From: Hydrogenophaga pseudoflava NBRC 102511
GTDB taxonomy: Bacteria > Pseudomonadota > Gammaproteobacteria > Burkholderiales > Burkholderiaceae_C
Length of the DNA stretch: 64,000 nt
Assembly: GCF_001592285.1 (NCBI RefSeq)
Contig: NZ_BCWQ01000012.1
Coordinates: 110,773 to 174,772 of the forward strand
Direction: 5' to 3'
Shown here: one piece after another, positions 54,537 through 63,967 of the stretch
Position numbering within the stretch: the stretch's first letter is position 1
Layout of the letters: the number at the start of each line of letters is the position of its first letter
Notes under the pieces: generated by a model
The model's database searches: none
Told to the model about the DNA's origin: nothing
Seen by the model: only the letters and a program-made list of their open reading frames with translations
Made by a program: the position numbers and the translations under genes

Positions 54537-56660
54537 TCAGATCAGATGGGCTTGGCGCAGCTCGCGCAATCGAAGGCGGTAGGCCTCTGCCACCGCGCGC
54601 GAGGAGTAGTGCTGGCGGATATTGTCCTGTGCCTTCTGCACCAGGCGAGCTGCCTCCTGCCTGTGCTCGACCAGCCGCTGCATCTGCTCGGCGGCCTGGG
54701 TGACGTCCGGATCGCACCAGTACTGCCCTTGGTGAAAGATGTAGTCCTTGGAGGTGAGCGCCACCAGCGGCCCCTGAACCAGGTAGCTGGTCTCCGGGGT
54801 GCAGAAGTCGGCGTTGCCCGAGAACGCCGTGGTGACCGTGGGTATTCCCAGGAGCATCGATTCGGCAATGATGCGGCCGAAGCCTTCAGATCGGTGCAGG
54901 GACACGTAGGCGTTGCAGGACGACATAAGCTGCACGAGTTCGACACGCTGCATGGTCCGGTCAATCACGGACACTCGCGGGTCGCCACCGATTTCCTGCT
55001 CGATGGCCTGCCAAGCCTCCGAACCTCTGTCGAGTGTGATGGCCTTGATCACCAGTCCGACTCCCTGGTCGGTCCGGAAGGCTTTCTTGAATGCTTGCAC
55101 CGCTGCCAGAGGGTTCTTCCTGGACAGCCACGAGTTCCCGTCGAACATGACCAGGAAAAGAAAGCGGTGGTTGGGCAGGCCAAACAACGAGCGGTTCGGC
55201 GCAGGGCTGTCGGGCAGTTCGACGGCCAGGGGCATCTTGCGGACTGGTTTGTCCGTCCTGTTTGCGAACGCTTGCCGGACGAAATCGCTGTACACCCACA
55301 GCTCGTCCACCGAGTCGATCACCCCCGCCAGGTGGTCTGGCCAGACCGGCAGTTCCCAGTGCCAGCCACCGATGTTGTAGGTGCCAGAGTCCAGCAGCGT
55401 GCGGCCGCCCTCCATCCCCAGCCGGATGGTCTCGGTGGGTGGCAGGCAGTACAGGGAGACCGGCCACTGAGGTCGCTCGACGATGTGGTCGTCAAGGGAA
55501 AAATCCGCCTTCTGCGGGCCAGGCATCGGGGCATCGATCACGGCGAACGGGATACCGGCGAGGCGGGCAGACTGGGCTGCCATGCGAACGTCCTCTGCGA
55601 TACCGATCACACTGCGCGCATACCCGACGATGTTCATTCCCGGTTGCTCGTCCAGCGGGTCATGGAACAACGATTCCAGAGGGCCGTACTCGCGGACCCC
55701 GTGAGCAGCCCACCACGCCAGCAGGGCATCGCACCCCGTCGGCTGGCTGAGATCGAACGCCTGTCGAAGGTCGGCTCGCGACGAGAAGACACGGAAAGGC
55801 ACGTAGGGCAGAGGCTTGGCGCAGCGGCCATTTTCGGGCGCGCAGGCATCGAACGAGGTGGCCACCTGATGGAGGTGTTGCTTCAGGCCAGTCAGCCACA
55901 TCAAAGACCAGGAGGGGACGCCAAACTCCGCACAACCACTGCGCAGCCACCACGCCAGACCGTTGAACCAGTTGTCTTCAGTGAGGGGCGCGAAGCGGGA
56001 TTTGTCCAGGTCGCTGCGTCCATCCACGATCAGGGACAGAAAGCGTGGCCAGGGCAGACGGCCCTGCACATGCCAGTCGAGTGCATTCAGGTCACTGGCC
56101 AGACTCCATCGGACGCGCAAGTGTTCGAGGTGTCCGAAGTGGAACCACCAACGAAGGAACCCGATGCGGCCCTCGTCGGAGTGGATGTCATGAGAAGCCT
56201 GCAGATCCGGGCGGTCGTTCCAGATCAGTTGCAGTGGAAGCGGCAGCGCCTCTTTGAACGCGGCTGTGTCAATGTCTGCATGGCGGCTGTATGCCTCGAA
56301 TCCCGGCATCAGGTCGAGCTGGGTGGGCCAGTTTCCCTGAAGAGCGCTGGACAGCCCGGTGCCGCCGTCTGCAAGAAACCGGGAGACGTCGTATTCACCC
56401 AGGTGAGTCATGTCCCCTGTGGTCAGGCGCCATTCCAGCTCCGGGTATTCGCGGTGAAGCCTGCTTTCCCAAAAGGCATAGAGGGCTATGCGGTCTGTCA
56501 GGCGGGAGAGATCCAGATGCCGCAGGTCAGGGCGGATCGCCGCCATGGCCTGGAGTCCCGCAGGCACGCTCAAGTGCCGGTCAGTTTGGTCCGAGGGAGC
56601 CCGTGCTGACCACGCGGTATGAGAAGACACTGGGGGATCCTGTAAGGGGCGCATAGACAT
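54537..56660 (-). CDS. GT4 glycosyltransferase with a large N-terminal region
   Basis: 707 residues. The C-terminal 370 form a GT-B domain with NIVGYARSVIGIAEDVRMAA (start) and SLHRSEGFGRIIAESMLLGI (the EX7E motif). The N-terminal ~330 residues have no family that I recognise; they are Trp-, Arg- and His-rich, and loosely helical. The start at 56660 (MSMRPLQ) lacks a strong ribosome binding site; the ATG at 56654 is also possible. Same general plan as the GT4 encoded at 58705-60438. Confidence 0.83.
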   Translation of the reverse strand: MSMRPLQDPPVSSHTAWSARAPSDQTDRHLSVPAGLQAMAAIRPDLRHLDLSRLTDRIALYAFWESRLHREYPELEWRLTTGDMTHLGEYDVSRFLADGGTGLSSALQGNWPTQLDLMPGFEAYSRHADIDTAAFKEALPLPLQLIWNDRPDLQASHDIHSDEGRIGFLRWWFHFGHLEHLRVRWSLASDLNALDWHVQGRLPWPRFLSLIVDGRSDLDKSRFAPLTEDNWFNGLAWWLRSGCAEFGVPSWSLMWLTGLKQHLHQVATSFDACAPENGRCAKPLPYVPFRVFSSRADLRQAFDLSQPTGCDALLAWWAAHGVREYGPLESLFHDPLDEQPGMNIVGYARSVIGIAEDVRMAAQSARLAGIPFAVIDAPMPGPQKADFSLDDHIVERPQWPVSLYCLPPTETIRLGMEGGRTLLDSGTYNIGGWHWELPVWPDHLAGVIDSVDELWVYSDFVRQAFANRTDKPVRKMPLAVELPDSPAPNRSLFGLPNHRFLFLVMFDGNSWLSRKNPLAAVQAFKKAFRTDQGVGLVIKAITLDRGSEAWQAIEQEIGGDPRVSVIDRTMQRVELVQLMSSCNAYVSLHRSEGFGRIIAESMLLGIPTVTTAFSGNADFCTPETSYLVQGPLVALTSKDYIFHQGQYWCDPDVTQAAEQMQRLVEHRQEAARLVQKAQDNIRQHYSSRAVAEAYRLRLRELRQAHLI

Positions 56661-56734
56661 GACCACACCAACCAGCGGCCAACCCGCAATTATAGGTTGC
56701 GCACCTGTGCGAGCCTGTAAGCCGACTCCAGGCT

Positions 56735-57619
56735 TCAGAGTGGCGCAGGCCGCGCTTGGGTGGCGTGTGCCTGGATCATGGCGGACAGGCACTCGGTGAG
56801 TGGGTAGACCGGCAACGGGCCGATGCACCCGATCAGCTTGTCGGGAGCGCCGCACAGGCGGTGCACCTCGCTCGCGCGGACGAAGGCCGGGTTGACCCGG
56901 ACTGCGATGTCATGACCGGTGAGGTGCTTGAGCGTGTCCAGCACCTGCTGCAGACTGAACACAGTGCCCGTGCACACGTTGTAGATCTGTCCCGACTCAC
57001 CGTGGTCAAGCAACCGGAGGTAGGCTTCGCAGACCATGCGCACGTCGTTGAACTCCCTCTCTACGTGAAGGTTGCCCAGTTCAATGACCGGCGCGCGGCG
57101 CGCGAAATGATCAACCAGCTTGGGGACAAGGAATGACGTGGCTTGTCCGGGGCCGGTGTAGTTGAAGGGACGGGTGATGACGATGGGGAGGCGTTCGGCA
57201 TACGCCTGCGCCATCTGCTCCATGGCCAGCTTGCTCGCGGCGTAGTGGTTCACAGGTGCGGTTGGCTGGTTTTCGGAGATGGGCGACTGGAGGCAGTTGC
57301 CGTAGACGTTGGCGCTGCTCGCAAGGAGCAGCTTCCGCGGGCGAGCCGAGGCCGGCAGTGCATCGAATGCCTTGAGCAGGTTCGTCGTGCCCACGGTATT
57401 GACCCCGTAAAAGGCCGATTCGTCGGCATGCCCAACAAAGCTGATGGCGGCCAGGTGCACAAGCGCATCACAGGGGCCGGTGCATTCGATGGCGCGCTTC
57501 ACTGCAGAAGCGTCGGTCAGGTCGACGGGACAGTCGACGACCTCGTGTCCGTGCTGTTTCGCCAGTTGACCGAAATGCAGCCCCGTGAATCCGGACGCAC
57601 CTGTCAGCAGAATGCGCAT
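56735..57619 (-). CDS. rmd: GDP-4-keto-6-deoxymannose reductase (Rmd-like)
   Basis: 294-residue extended short-chain dehydrogenase: LLTGASGFTGLHFGQLAKQ, HYAASKLAMEQMAQ with YxxxK, and NLHVEREFNDVRMVCEAYLR, the pattern of Rmd. It should reduce the Gmd product to GDP-D-rhamnose; a talose-forming isomer cannot be excluded. The ATG overlaps the gmd stop by one base (TGATG), so the pair is coupled. Confidence 0.87.
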   Translation of the reverse strand: MRILLTGASGFTGLHFGQLAKQHGHEVVDCPVDLTDASAVKRAIECTGPCDALVHLAAISFVGHADESAFYGVNTVGTTNLLKAFDALPASARPRKLLLASSANVYGNCLQSPISENQPTAPVNHYAASKLAMEQMAQAYAERLPIVITRPFNYTGPGQATSFLVPKLVDHFARRAPVIELGNLHVEREFNDVRMVCEAYLRLLDHGESGQIYNVCTGTVFSLQQVLDTLKHLTGHDIAVRVNPAFVRASEVHRLCGAPDKLIGCIGPLPVYPLTECLSAMIQAHATQARPAPL

Positions 57620-58653
57620 CAGAACGACATCCCGGTCCGGTTGCGGCGCAGATCCGCCTCCACCATCATCTGGCAGAGTTGCTCCAGTGTGGTTGTGGGA
57701 GCCCAGCCCAGCGTGGCCTTCGCATGCGCAGGATCGCCGATCAGCAGCTCCACTTCGGCTGGGCGGTAGAACCTGGGGTTGACGCGCATCACGGTCTTGC
57801 CGGTCGCGGCATCCACCGCCGTTTCACCCTCGCCCTGTCCGCGGAATTCCACGTCGATCCCGGCACCCTTGAAGGCCATGCGCACGAAGTCGCGCACGGT
57901 CTCCGTGCGGTTGGTGGCCAGAACGAAGGTGTCGGGCTGGTCGGCCTGCAACATGCGCCACATGCCCTCGACATACTCTTTGGCATAGCCCCAGTCGCGC
58001 TTGGCGTCCAGATTGCCCAGTTCCACGCAGTCAAGCTGTCCGAGCTTGATCTTGGCCACTGCATCGGTGATCTTGCGGGTGACGAATTCGCGGCCGCGAA
58101 GCGGGCTTTCGTGGTTGAACAGGATGCCGCTGCTGCCGAAGATGTCGTAGCTCTCGCGGTAGTTGATGGTCATCCAGTGCGCATAGAGCTTGGCCACACC
58201 GTAGGGGCTGCGCGGGTAGAACGGCGTGCTTTCGGTCTGCGGAATCGTCTGCACCTTGCCGAACATTTCGGAGGTGCTGGCCTGGTAGAAGCGGATCTTT
58301 CGGTTGATGAGGCGGATCGCTTCGAGCAGGTTGACGGCTCCGAGGCCGGTGATCTGGGCCGTTGTGGTGGGCTGGTCGAAGCTCACGCCGACGAAGCTCT
58401 GCGCAGCGAGGTTGTAGATCTCGTCGGGTTGGACCTTTTGCACCAGCGCGATGCTGGCGCCCAGGTCGGTCAGGTCGTACTCGACCAGGTGCAGGTTGGG
58501 GTGGTTCTGGATGCCCAGTTCCTCGATGCGCCAGAAGTTGACGGAACTTGTGCGGCGGTAGGTGCCGTGCACGGCGTAACCCTTGTTCAGCAGCAGCTCT
58601 GCGAGGTAGGCGCCGTCCTGCCCGGTGATGCCGGTGATGATGGCGGTTTTCAT
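57619..58653 (-). CDS. gmd: GDP-mannose 4,6-dehydratase
   Basis: 344 residues: [55 protein letters not shown] (catalytic YxxxK) and [13 protein letters not shown] are diagnostic of Gmd, which forms GDP-4-keto-6-deoxymannose from the ManC product. AGGAG precedes the ATG at 58653. Full length. Confidence 0.97.
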   Translation of the reverse strand: MKTAIITGITGQDGAYLAELLLNKGYAVHGTYRRTSSVNFWRIEELGIQNHPNLHLVEYDLTDLGASIALVQKVQPDEIYNLAAQSFVGVSFDQPTTTAQITGLGAVNLLEAIRLINRKIRFYQASTSEMFGKVQTIPQTESTPFYPRSPYGVAKLYAHWMTINYRESYDIFGSSGILFNHESPLRGREFVTRKITDAVAKIKLGQLDCVELGNLDAKRDWGYAKEYVEGMWRMLQADQPDTFVLATNRTETVRDFVRMAFKGAGIDVEFRGQGEGETAVDAATGKTVMRVNPRFYRPAEVELLIGDPAHAKATLGWAPTTTLEQLCQMMVEADLRRNRTGMSF

Positions 58654-58704
58654 TCGGTTCTCCTGATGCAGTTGCGGAAATGGTCGGCGGCTCGCGGCGG
58701 AAGC

Positions 58705-60438
58705 TCAGCGTTGTCGCGTCAGTGTGGACAGTCGGCTCACTTGGGCGCGGTACAACTCGATCAGCTGTGAAGAGCAGAAGTAGTCCATGACCTGGCGTTT
58801 CGCGACCTGGCTGCGAGGCGCCGCTTCTTCGGGGCGTTCGAGAGCACGCCTGAGATTCTCCGTCAGAGATTCCAGGTCAGGATCGGCCCAGACGAATCCC
58901 TGGGGGTAAGGGAAGTGGTCCCTGGCCAGCTCCATCAGCCTGTAGCTGATGGGTAGGGCCGTATCGGAGGAGACGAAAGAGCTTAGTCCACCGACAGGGA
59001 GTGCGATCACTGGCACACCTGAAGCCATGGCTTCAACGACGGTCAGGCCCAGGCCTTCGGACCGATGGGGGGACACGTAGGCTGTTGCGGTGCCAATCAA
59101 TTCGAAGAGTTCTGCTTCGGTGAGCAGTCGATCGATGATGCGGATCCTCCGGTCACCTTCGCAGGCCTTGTACAGCTGCTGGACCTCCGGAGCGCTGTGG
59201 TCAGGGTAGGTGATCTTGAGGGTGAGCGTGACGTCCTTGTGAGGGCCATTGACAGGGCAGGCCCGTTGAAATGCCTCCAGCAAGGCGCGGGGGTTCTTGC
59301 GTTCCAGGACGCTGTTGGTGTCGAAGCAGTAGACAAAATTGCGGTGTGGTGCACGAGGAGCGGTGGTCCGCTGCAGATGCTGCAGATAGGTCAGGTAAGG
59401 CGGCAACAGCGTGACGCGCTTGTCGGTGCTTCTTCTGAGTGTGTCCGCGATGAAGGGCGTTGGCGCCCAGAACTCGTGGAAGTGCTTCATCCACACCTGC
59501 CATTCCGGGCGGAGGGTGGGCAGTTCCCAATACCACACCGCGATGTTGTACCGATCCCTGAACAGCGACTCGCCGGCTTGCTCCAAGAGCGTTGGCAGGG
59601 TGTCGGCGTTCATGTGGACGATGTTGATCCTTGCCTTGTCGATGAAAGGCGGCAGGTTCAGCGGGTGACTGATGCTGCTTTGTCTGGGAAAGTCCTGGGG
59701 TCTCGCACAGGTTCCAAGGCGGTGAACACCTGCAAGCCGAAGACCTTCGAGGTAACCACGTGCACTGGTGCCCAGACCTGAAATCCGGTCCAGAGGGCCG
59801 ATCAGGTTGACGCCTTGGTCGACACTGATGCCCTCCGGGATTGCCAGGGCGGCTTTCGGCGGGATGGGCACGGATTGCTGCCTCGACAGGCGGATGCGGT
59901 GGTGGAGCACCAGACCCGCTGGTTTGCCCAGATGCAGGAAGTGCGTCATGGGTCGGTCCAGCCAGGGCTGGAGGCCAGGGTTCGACATCAGATACCGCTG
60001 GGGATCAAAGGCCGTTGGAGACCCAAGTCGCAGGTCCTCTCCTACCATTGCGTAGTGGTACAGCGCACAGGCAGACCCCAGCCCTTCGGGGTCAAATTGG
60101 GCACGGTACGTCTGCGGATCGAAATGAGGATTTGGCCAGCGGCCCTCGCGGTCACCGTGCTCCACATAGTGCAGGAGGGGGTCGACACCGCTGGCTGCAA
60201 TATCAGGGTGGGTGTCGAGATAGTGTCGGGTATCGAACAGTCCCAGCGATAGCAAGGTCAGCGCCTGCCTGTGCGGGCTGTGCAGTTCGGGGGAGGCGAC
60301 CATCGTGGCATGCCAGTCGATGCCCATCCTGGCCGCCTCCTGCCGCGCATGTTCCTCCAGTCGATCGAGCAGTCGAAGGTAGGTCGCCTGATCGAACGGG
60401 TCGGTGTTCGCAGCCGCAGACTCAGTATGAGGATGCAT
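58705..60438 (-). CDS. GT4 glycosyltransferase with repeated F-D-x-x-Y N-terminus
   Basis: 577 residues (if started at the ATG 60438; a GTG at 60450 adds four). The C-terminal ~370 are GT-B: ISGLGTSARGYLEGLRLAG and SPHRSEGLGLTVVEAMASGV (EX7E). Residues about 60-170 hold three related units, LFDTRHYLDTHPDI, HFDPQTYRAQFDPEG and AFDPQRYLMSNPGL, plus LLHYVEHGDREGRWPN, a repeat seen in some polysaccharide glycosyltransferases. Start overlaps the upstream GT gene by 17 bp. Confidence 0.85.
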   Translation of the reverse strand: MHPHTESAAANTDPFDQATYLRLLDRLEEHARQEAARMGIDWHATMVASPELHSPHRQALTLLSLGLFDTRHYLDTHPDIAASGVDPLLHYVEHGDREGRWPNPHFDPQTYRAQFDPEGLGSACALYHYAMVGEDLRLGSPTAFDPQRYLMSNPGLQPWLDRPMTHFLHLGKPAGLVLHHRIRLSRQQSVPIPPKAALAIPEGISVDQGVNLIGPLDRISGLGTSARGYLEGLRLAGVHRLGTCARPQDFPRQSSISHPLNLPPFIDKARINIVHMNADTLPTLLEQAGESLFRDRYNIAVWYWELPTLRPEWQVWMKHFHEFWAPTPFIADTLRRSTDKRVTLLPPYLTYLQHLQRTTAPRAPHRNFVYCFDTNSVLERKNPRALLEAFQRACPVNGPHKDVTLTLKITYPDHSAPEVQQLYKACEGDRRIRIIDRLLTEAELFELIGTATAYVSPHRSEGLGLTVVEAMASGVPVIALPVGGLSSFVSSDTALPISYRLMELARDHFPYPQGFVWADPDLESLTENLRRALERPEEAAPRSQVAKRQVMDYFCSSQLIELYRAQVSRLSTLTRQR

Positions 60439-62371
60439 GTTCCAGGGCACGGTCGTTGGGTAGTTCTGCGCATATCGTGCGCAGGTGCAAGCCGCAATAG
60501 GGATCTCTTTTCACGACATGCTCCCAGCGTGCCAGAAACTCCTGGCGTTCATGGCCCTGGTCGTGCTTGCGCTGGAAGCTGGAGTTGTGGAAGTGATAGA
60601 GCAGGGCATGGGGAGTGAAAACCACGCGAAACCCTGCGTCCACACAACGCAGGCAGAAGTCGATGTCGTTGTAGTCGACGCGAAACCGCTCATCAAAGCC
60701 TCCCATCCGGTCGAAAAAGTCCTTGCGGTAGGCCATTACAGCGCCCGTGACCGCGCCCCAGTTGCGGTCGACCGAGGCGTAGCCACCGTATTCGAGACTG
60801 GCCGAAGGGCTGTTCAGGAAGACATGACCTGCTGAGCCATTGAGACCAGTCGAGATGCCGGCATGCTGGATTCTTCCGTCTGGGAAAAGCAGCTTTCCAC
60901 CCACAACGCCCACCTCCGGGCGGGCGGCATGGCTGACCAGTGCCTCGATCCAGTCGCCGGAGATCACTTCCAGGTCGTCGTTGAGCAGCAGGGCCACGCC
61001 AGACCGGACCAGCGATGTGGCGAAGTTGGACTTCCTGGCAAAAGAGAACTCGCCTTCCCGTGGAAAGGTGCAGGTGGTGTGCCCATGCGCTGAAAGCAGC
61101 TCGCGCAGGTCATCTGGCACATGACCATCGTCCACAACGATGATCCGGTATCCCTTGAAGGTAGATTTTTCAAGGATGGAACGGACGAAGTTGGTGGCGA
61201 GGACCACCCGGCCCCGGCCGGGTACTGTGCGCTCCTGCATGGCCGTCAGGATGAGCAGTGTGACCTCAAGTCCTTCTGGAATAGGCCATTTGACCTGAAG
61301 TGAGCCTGGGTCAGGATGCGCGACAACTGTCACGCCCGGATGTTCACAAGCCAGATGGCGCTCGAGCGATGCGCGGGCCGGCTCCAGTCCCTCGGACGAG
61401 AAAAAACCTCCCGGTCGCGGTTCGTGCTCGCAGGAGCGCACATACAGGACGTCTTCGATGTGGCCGATGCGCCGTGCGGCGCGGGTGACCGCCAGGCCAA
61501 GCGCATACTCGTCGGCTTCCCGCGAGCCCGTGCCAGGGATGTCCAGATTCAGCAACAGAGGCTTGCGGATCGCAAGAAACCGCCCGACCAGATGAACAGC
61601 ATGCTGGTGCTCGGGAGACCAGTCGGGTTTGTAGAACGGGGAGATGACCGCTCCATCCTCCATCATCGCCGCCTCGTCGGTGTACACCAGGTCCAGTTCC
61701 GGGTCGTTGGCCAGACACCGGCCCATGTGTTTGACGAGGTCGTCGTCCACCACGTCGCCTTGCGCCAGAAGGCCTACGAACCGGCAGGTGGAGAAGGCCG
61801 GTGCCCGAAGCAGGTTCTGAATTTCGTCAGTTCCTGCGTCAGGCAGGAGGCGCCGGATGCGCCAGTCGATATCCAGCCAATCGCCAATGCAGTTCTGCAG
61901 GGACACGCTGCCACAAAGCATGATTTCCCATGCAGGGTCGGTTTGCCTGAGAACGGACTGAACGGTACGAGCCAACGCATCGCGATCGTCCCGGTCGACG
62001 GTGATGACGAAGCACACCGATGTGGGACTGCGCCGCATTTGGTCCAGCTCGGTGACTGGTTCCAGCGGTTCCGGCTCAGACGCAGACAGCAGCGTGGACA
62101 GGTGTTTGTCCATGTCCGGCGGAAGCGCCAGTTGATACCGGTCTGCATTGACCAGCGCTGCCTCGACGCTGATTGGGCCGGTGCGCCTGTGCAAGCCCGC
62201 AGGAGCTTGTGTCAGGGTGCGACGACTCTGACGCCGCGTGCCTGCGCGCATTCCCAGAACTGGAAAGTGCTTCAACAACGATGCACCCGCTGCCACCGCA
62301 CCAGCCAGCAAAGGCCCGGCCACTTTGGACTTGAGCAGGCCCAACACACCAGATCGCTTCATCAGGTTCAA
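60422..62371 (-). CDS. tandem GT2 glycosyltransferase, first domain degenerate
   Basis: 649 residues with two GT-A-like halves. Second half (about 365-620) is intact: LLLNDDLEVISGDWIEAL and GAVTGAVMAYRKDFF are conserved. The first half (about 115-340) keeps the framework (VYTDEAAMMEDG) but has LLAQGDVVDD where DxD is expected and lacks the early acidic pair, so it is probably inactive. Start is TTG at 62371 (AGGG seven nt upstream) or ATG at 62362. Overlaps the next gene by 17 bp. Confidence 0.85.
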   Translation of the reverse strand: MNLMKRSGVLGLLKSKVAGPLLAGAVAAGASLLKHFPVLGMRAGTRRQSRRTLTQAPAGLHRRTGPISVEAALVNADRYQLALPPDMDKHLSTLLSASEPEPLEPVTELDQMRRSPTSVCFVITVDRDDRDALARTVQSVLRQTDPAWEIMLCGSVSLQNCIGDWLDIDWRIRRLLPDAGTDEIQNLLRAPAFSTCRFVGLLAQGDVVDDDLVKHMGRCLANDPELDLVYTDEAAMMEDGAVISPFYKPDWSPEHQHAVHLVGRFLAIRKPLLLNLDIPGTGSREADEYALGLAVTRAARRIGHIEDVLYVRSCEHEPRPGGFFSSEGLEPARASLERHLACEHPGVTVVAHPDPGSLQVKWPIPEGLEVTLLILTAMQERTVPGRGRVVLATNFVRSILEKSTFKGYRIIVVDDGHVPDDLRELLSAHGHTTCTFPREGEFSFARKSNFATSLVRSGVALLLNDDLEVISGDWIEALVSHAARPEVGVVGGKLLFPDGRIQHAGISTGLNGSAGHVFLNSPSASLEYGGYASVDRNWGAVTGAVMAYRKDFFDRMGGFDERFRVDYNDIDFCLRCVDAGFRVVFTPHALLYHFHNSSFQRKHDQGHERQEFLARWEHVVKRDPYCGLHLRTICAELPNDRALEHASSY

Positions 62372-62491
62372 CCGTTTGCCCTGGTCGGATTCGCGTATGT
62401 CATGGGTGTTGCGCCATCTCGTTTGACATCCGATTGGAGATTGCGGAAGAGGGAGCGCAAAAGCACATCCTCGTCGACGAAGGCATGGTGC

Positions 62492-63967
62492 TCAGACCCT
62501 GCCGTAGGTGTCCGACAGCCGCACGATGTCGTCCTCGCCCAGGTAGTCTCCACACTGCACCTCGATCAGCACCAGCTCGTCGTGTCCGATGTTGGTCAAC
62601 CTGTGAATTTCCTGCAGTGGTATGTGTCGGTATTCACCGGGGCGGGTCGGATACTCGACATCGCCAATCTGGACAATTCCCCGGCCACGCACGACCACCC
62701 AGTGCTCGGCACGCTGATGGTGGTATTGAAGGCTCAGGCTCTGTCCCGGCCTGACCGTGATCCGCTTGACTTTGTAGCCGTCTTCTTCTTTCAGGGTCGC
62801 GTAGGTTCCCCAGGGGCGGTGCACCTCTGGGGGCAGCAGGGTGCTCTGGTGCTGCGGACTGTTGATGTGCCGTTCCTTGAGGGAGTCCACCACCCGCTTG
62901 ACACTTTGTGCCTCCTGCTTGGAGGTGATCAGAAGCGCGTCCGGCGTGTCCACCACCACAAGGTCCTTGACCCCGACGGTGGCGATCACCTTGTGGCCGT
63001 GGCTGTCGATGTGGACATGGGTCCCCGTCGTGTTGACCGCCACCCAGTCGGTGTTGTCGGCGGCACCCAAGGTGTTGCCGCTGGCGTCCGGTGTGTGGGC
63101 CTGGGCCACCGCGGGCCAGGCGCCGACATCGCTCCAGCCGAACCTCGCGGGCACCAGTACGACGTTGGTGGCCCGTTCCATGACCGCGTAGTCAATGCTG
63201 ATGTCCGGTTGTTTGCTGAAGGTGTGGGCGTCGAATCTCGTGACCTGAGGGGCCGCTGCCTGGTCCGCCAGTGGCAGCGGCTTGGTGGTCGAATCGGCCA
63301 TTGCCTGCTGGGCTGCCGCCAGGACGTTGGGGGCGTGCAGCGCCAAGGCTGACAGCAGCGTTCCCACGGTGGAGCAGAACATGCCGCTGTTCCAGTAGAA
63401 ACGACCGGTGGCCAGATACTCCTGAGCGGTCTCAACGTCGGGCTTTTCGACGAACTTGAGCACCGGTTGAGCCTCTCGCCCCACCTTGGGTACTTCGATG
63501 TACCCGAATCCGGTTTCAGGTCCGGTGGGCTGGATGCCGAACACGACGAGTTGACCGGTCTGGGCCTGTCGGGTTGCCTCTATGGCGTTCGCCACAAAGG
63601 TTTCCGTGTCCGGGATCAGATGGTCGGCAGGAAGCACCAGCATGACGGTGTCATCGCCACCGGACGCCTGACATGCAAGGGCGGCCAGCGCGATGGCTGG
63701 GGCCGTGTTGCGACCTTTGGGTTCGAGCAGATAGTGGGCCTTTGGCGGCGCCATCATTGCGGCCAGTACCCCTTGGGTCAGGAACAGGTGGTCCTGGTTC
63801 GTCACGATCAGCAGATCGTCGGTGCCACAGGCCTGCCCGCGACTGATGGCCTGTTCCAGCAGGGTTCGGCCTCCAAGCCTCATGAACGGCTTCGGATAGG
63901 CTTGGCGTGATGCGGGCCACAAGCGGGTACCAGCACCTCCGGACAGAACGACGGAAACAAGTTTCAT
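62492..63967 (-). CDS. manC: mannose-1-P guanylyltransferase/mannose-6-P isomerase
   Basis: 491 residues: nucleotidyltransferase domain with VVLSGGAGTRLWPASRQAYP and FVEKPDVETAQEYLATG, and a C-terminal cupin isomerase (RPWGTYATLKEEDGYKVKRI, YHHQRAEHWVVVRGRG). The bifunctional AlgA/ManC type makes mannose-6-P and GDP-mannose, the precursor for Gmd. First gene of the cluster seen here; about 120 bp of noncoding DNA separate it from the next gene. Confidence 0.96.
   Translation of the reverse strand: MKLVSVVLSGGAGTRLWPASRQAYPKPFMRLGGRTLLEQAISRGQACGTDDLLIVTNQDHLFLTQGVLAAMMAPPKAHYLLEPKGRNTAPAIALAALACQASGGDDTVMLVLPADHLIPDTETFVANAIEATRQAQTGQLVVFGIQPTGPETGFGYIEVPKVGREAQPVLKFVEKPDVETAQEYLATGRFYWNSGMFCSTVGTLLSALALHAPNVLAAAQQAMADSTTKPLPLADQAAAPQVTRFDAHTFSKQPDISIDYAVMERATNVVLVPARFGWSDVGAWPAVAQAHTPDASGNTLGAADNTDWVAVNTTGTHVHIDSHGHKVIATVGVKDLVVVDTPDALLITSKQEAQSVKRVVDSLKERHINSPQHQSTLLPPEVHRPWGTYATLKEEDGYKVKRITVRPGQSLSLQYHHQRAEHWVVVRGRGIVQIGDVEYPTRPGEYRHIPLQEIHRLTNIGHDELVLIEVQCGDYLGEDDIVRLSDTYGRV

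Noticed and set aside
54438..56609. 723-residue plus-strand frame
   Set aside because: Antisense shadow of the GT4 gene at 54537-56660; no recognisable motif.
62372..62491. Possible small gene between manC and the GT2 gene
   Set aside because: About 120 bp with only a short minus-strand frame (61 residues) and no ribosome binding site; treated as intergenic.
61316..63352. 678-residue plus-strand frame
   Set aside because: Crosses manC and the GT2 gene on the opposite strand; composition is that of a shadow frame.
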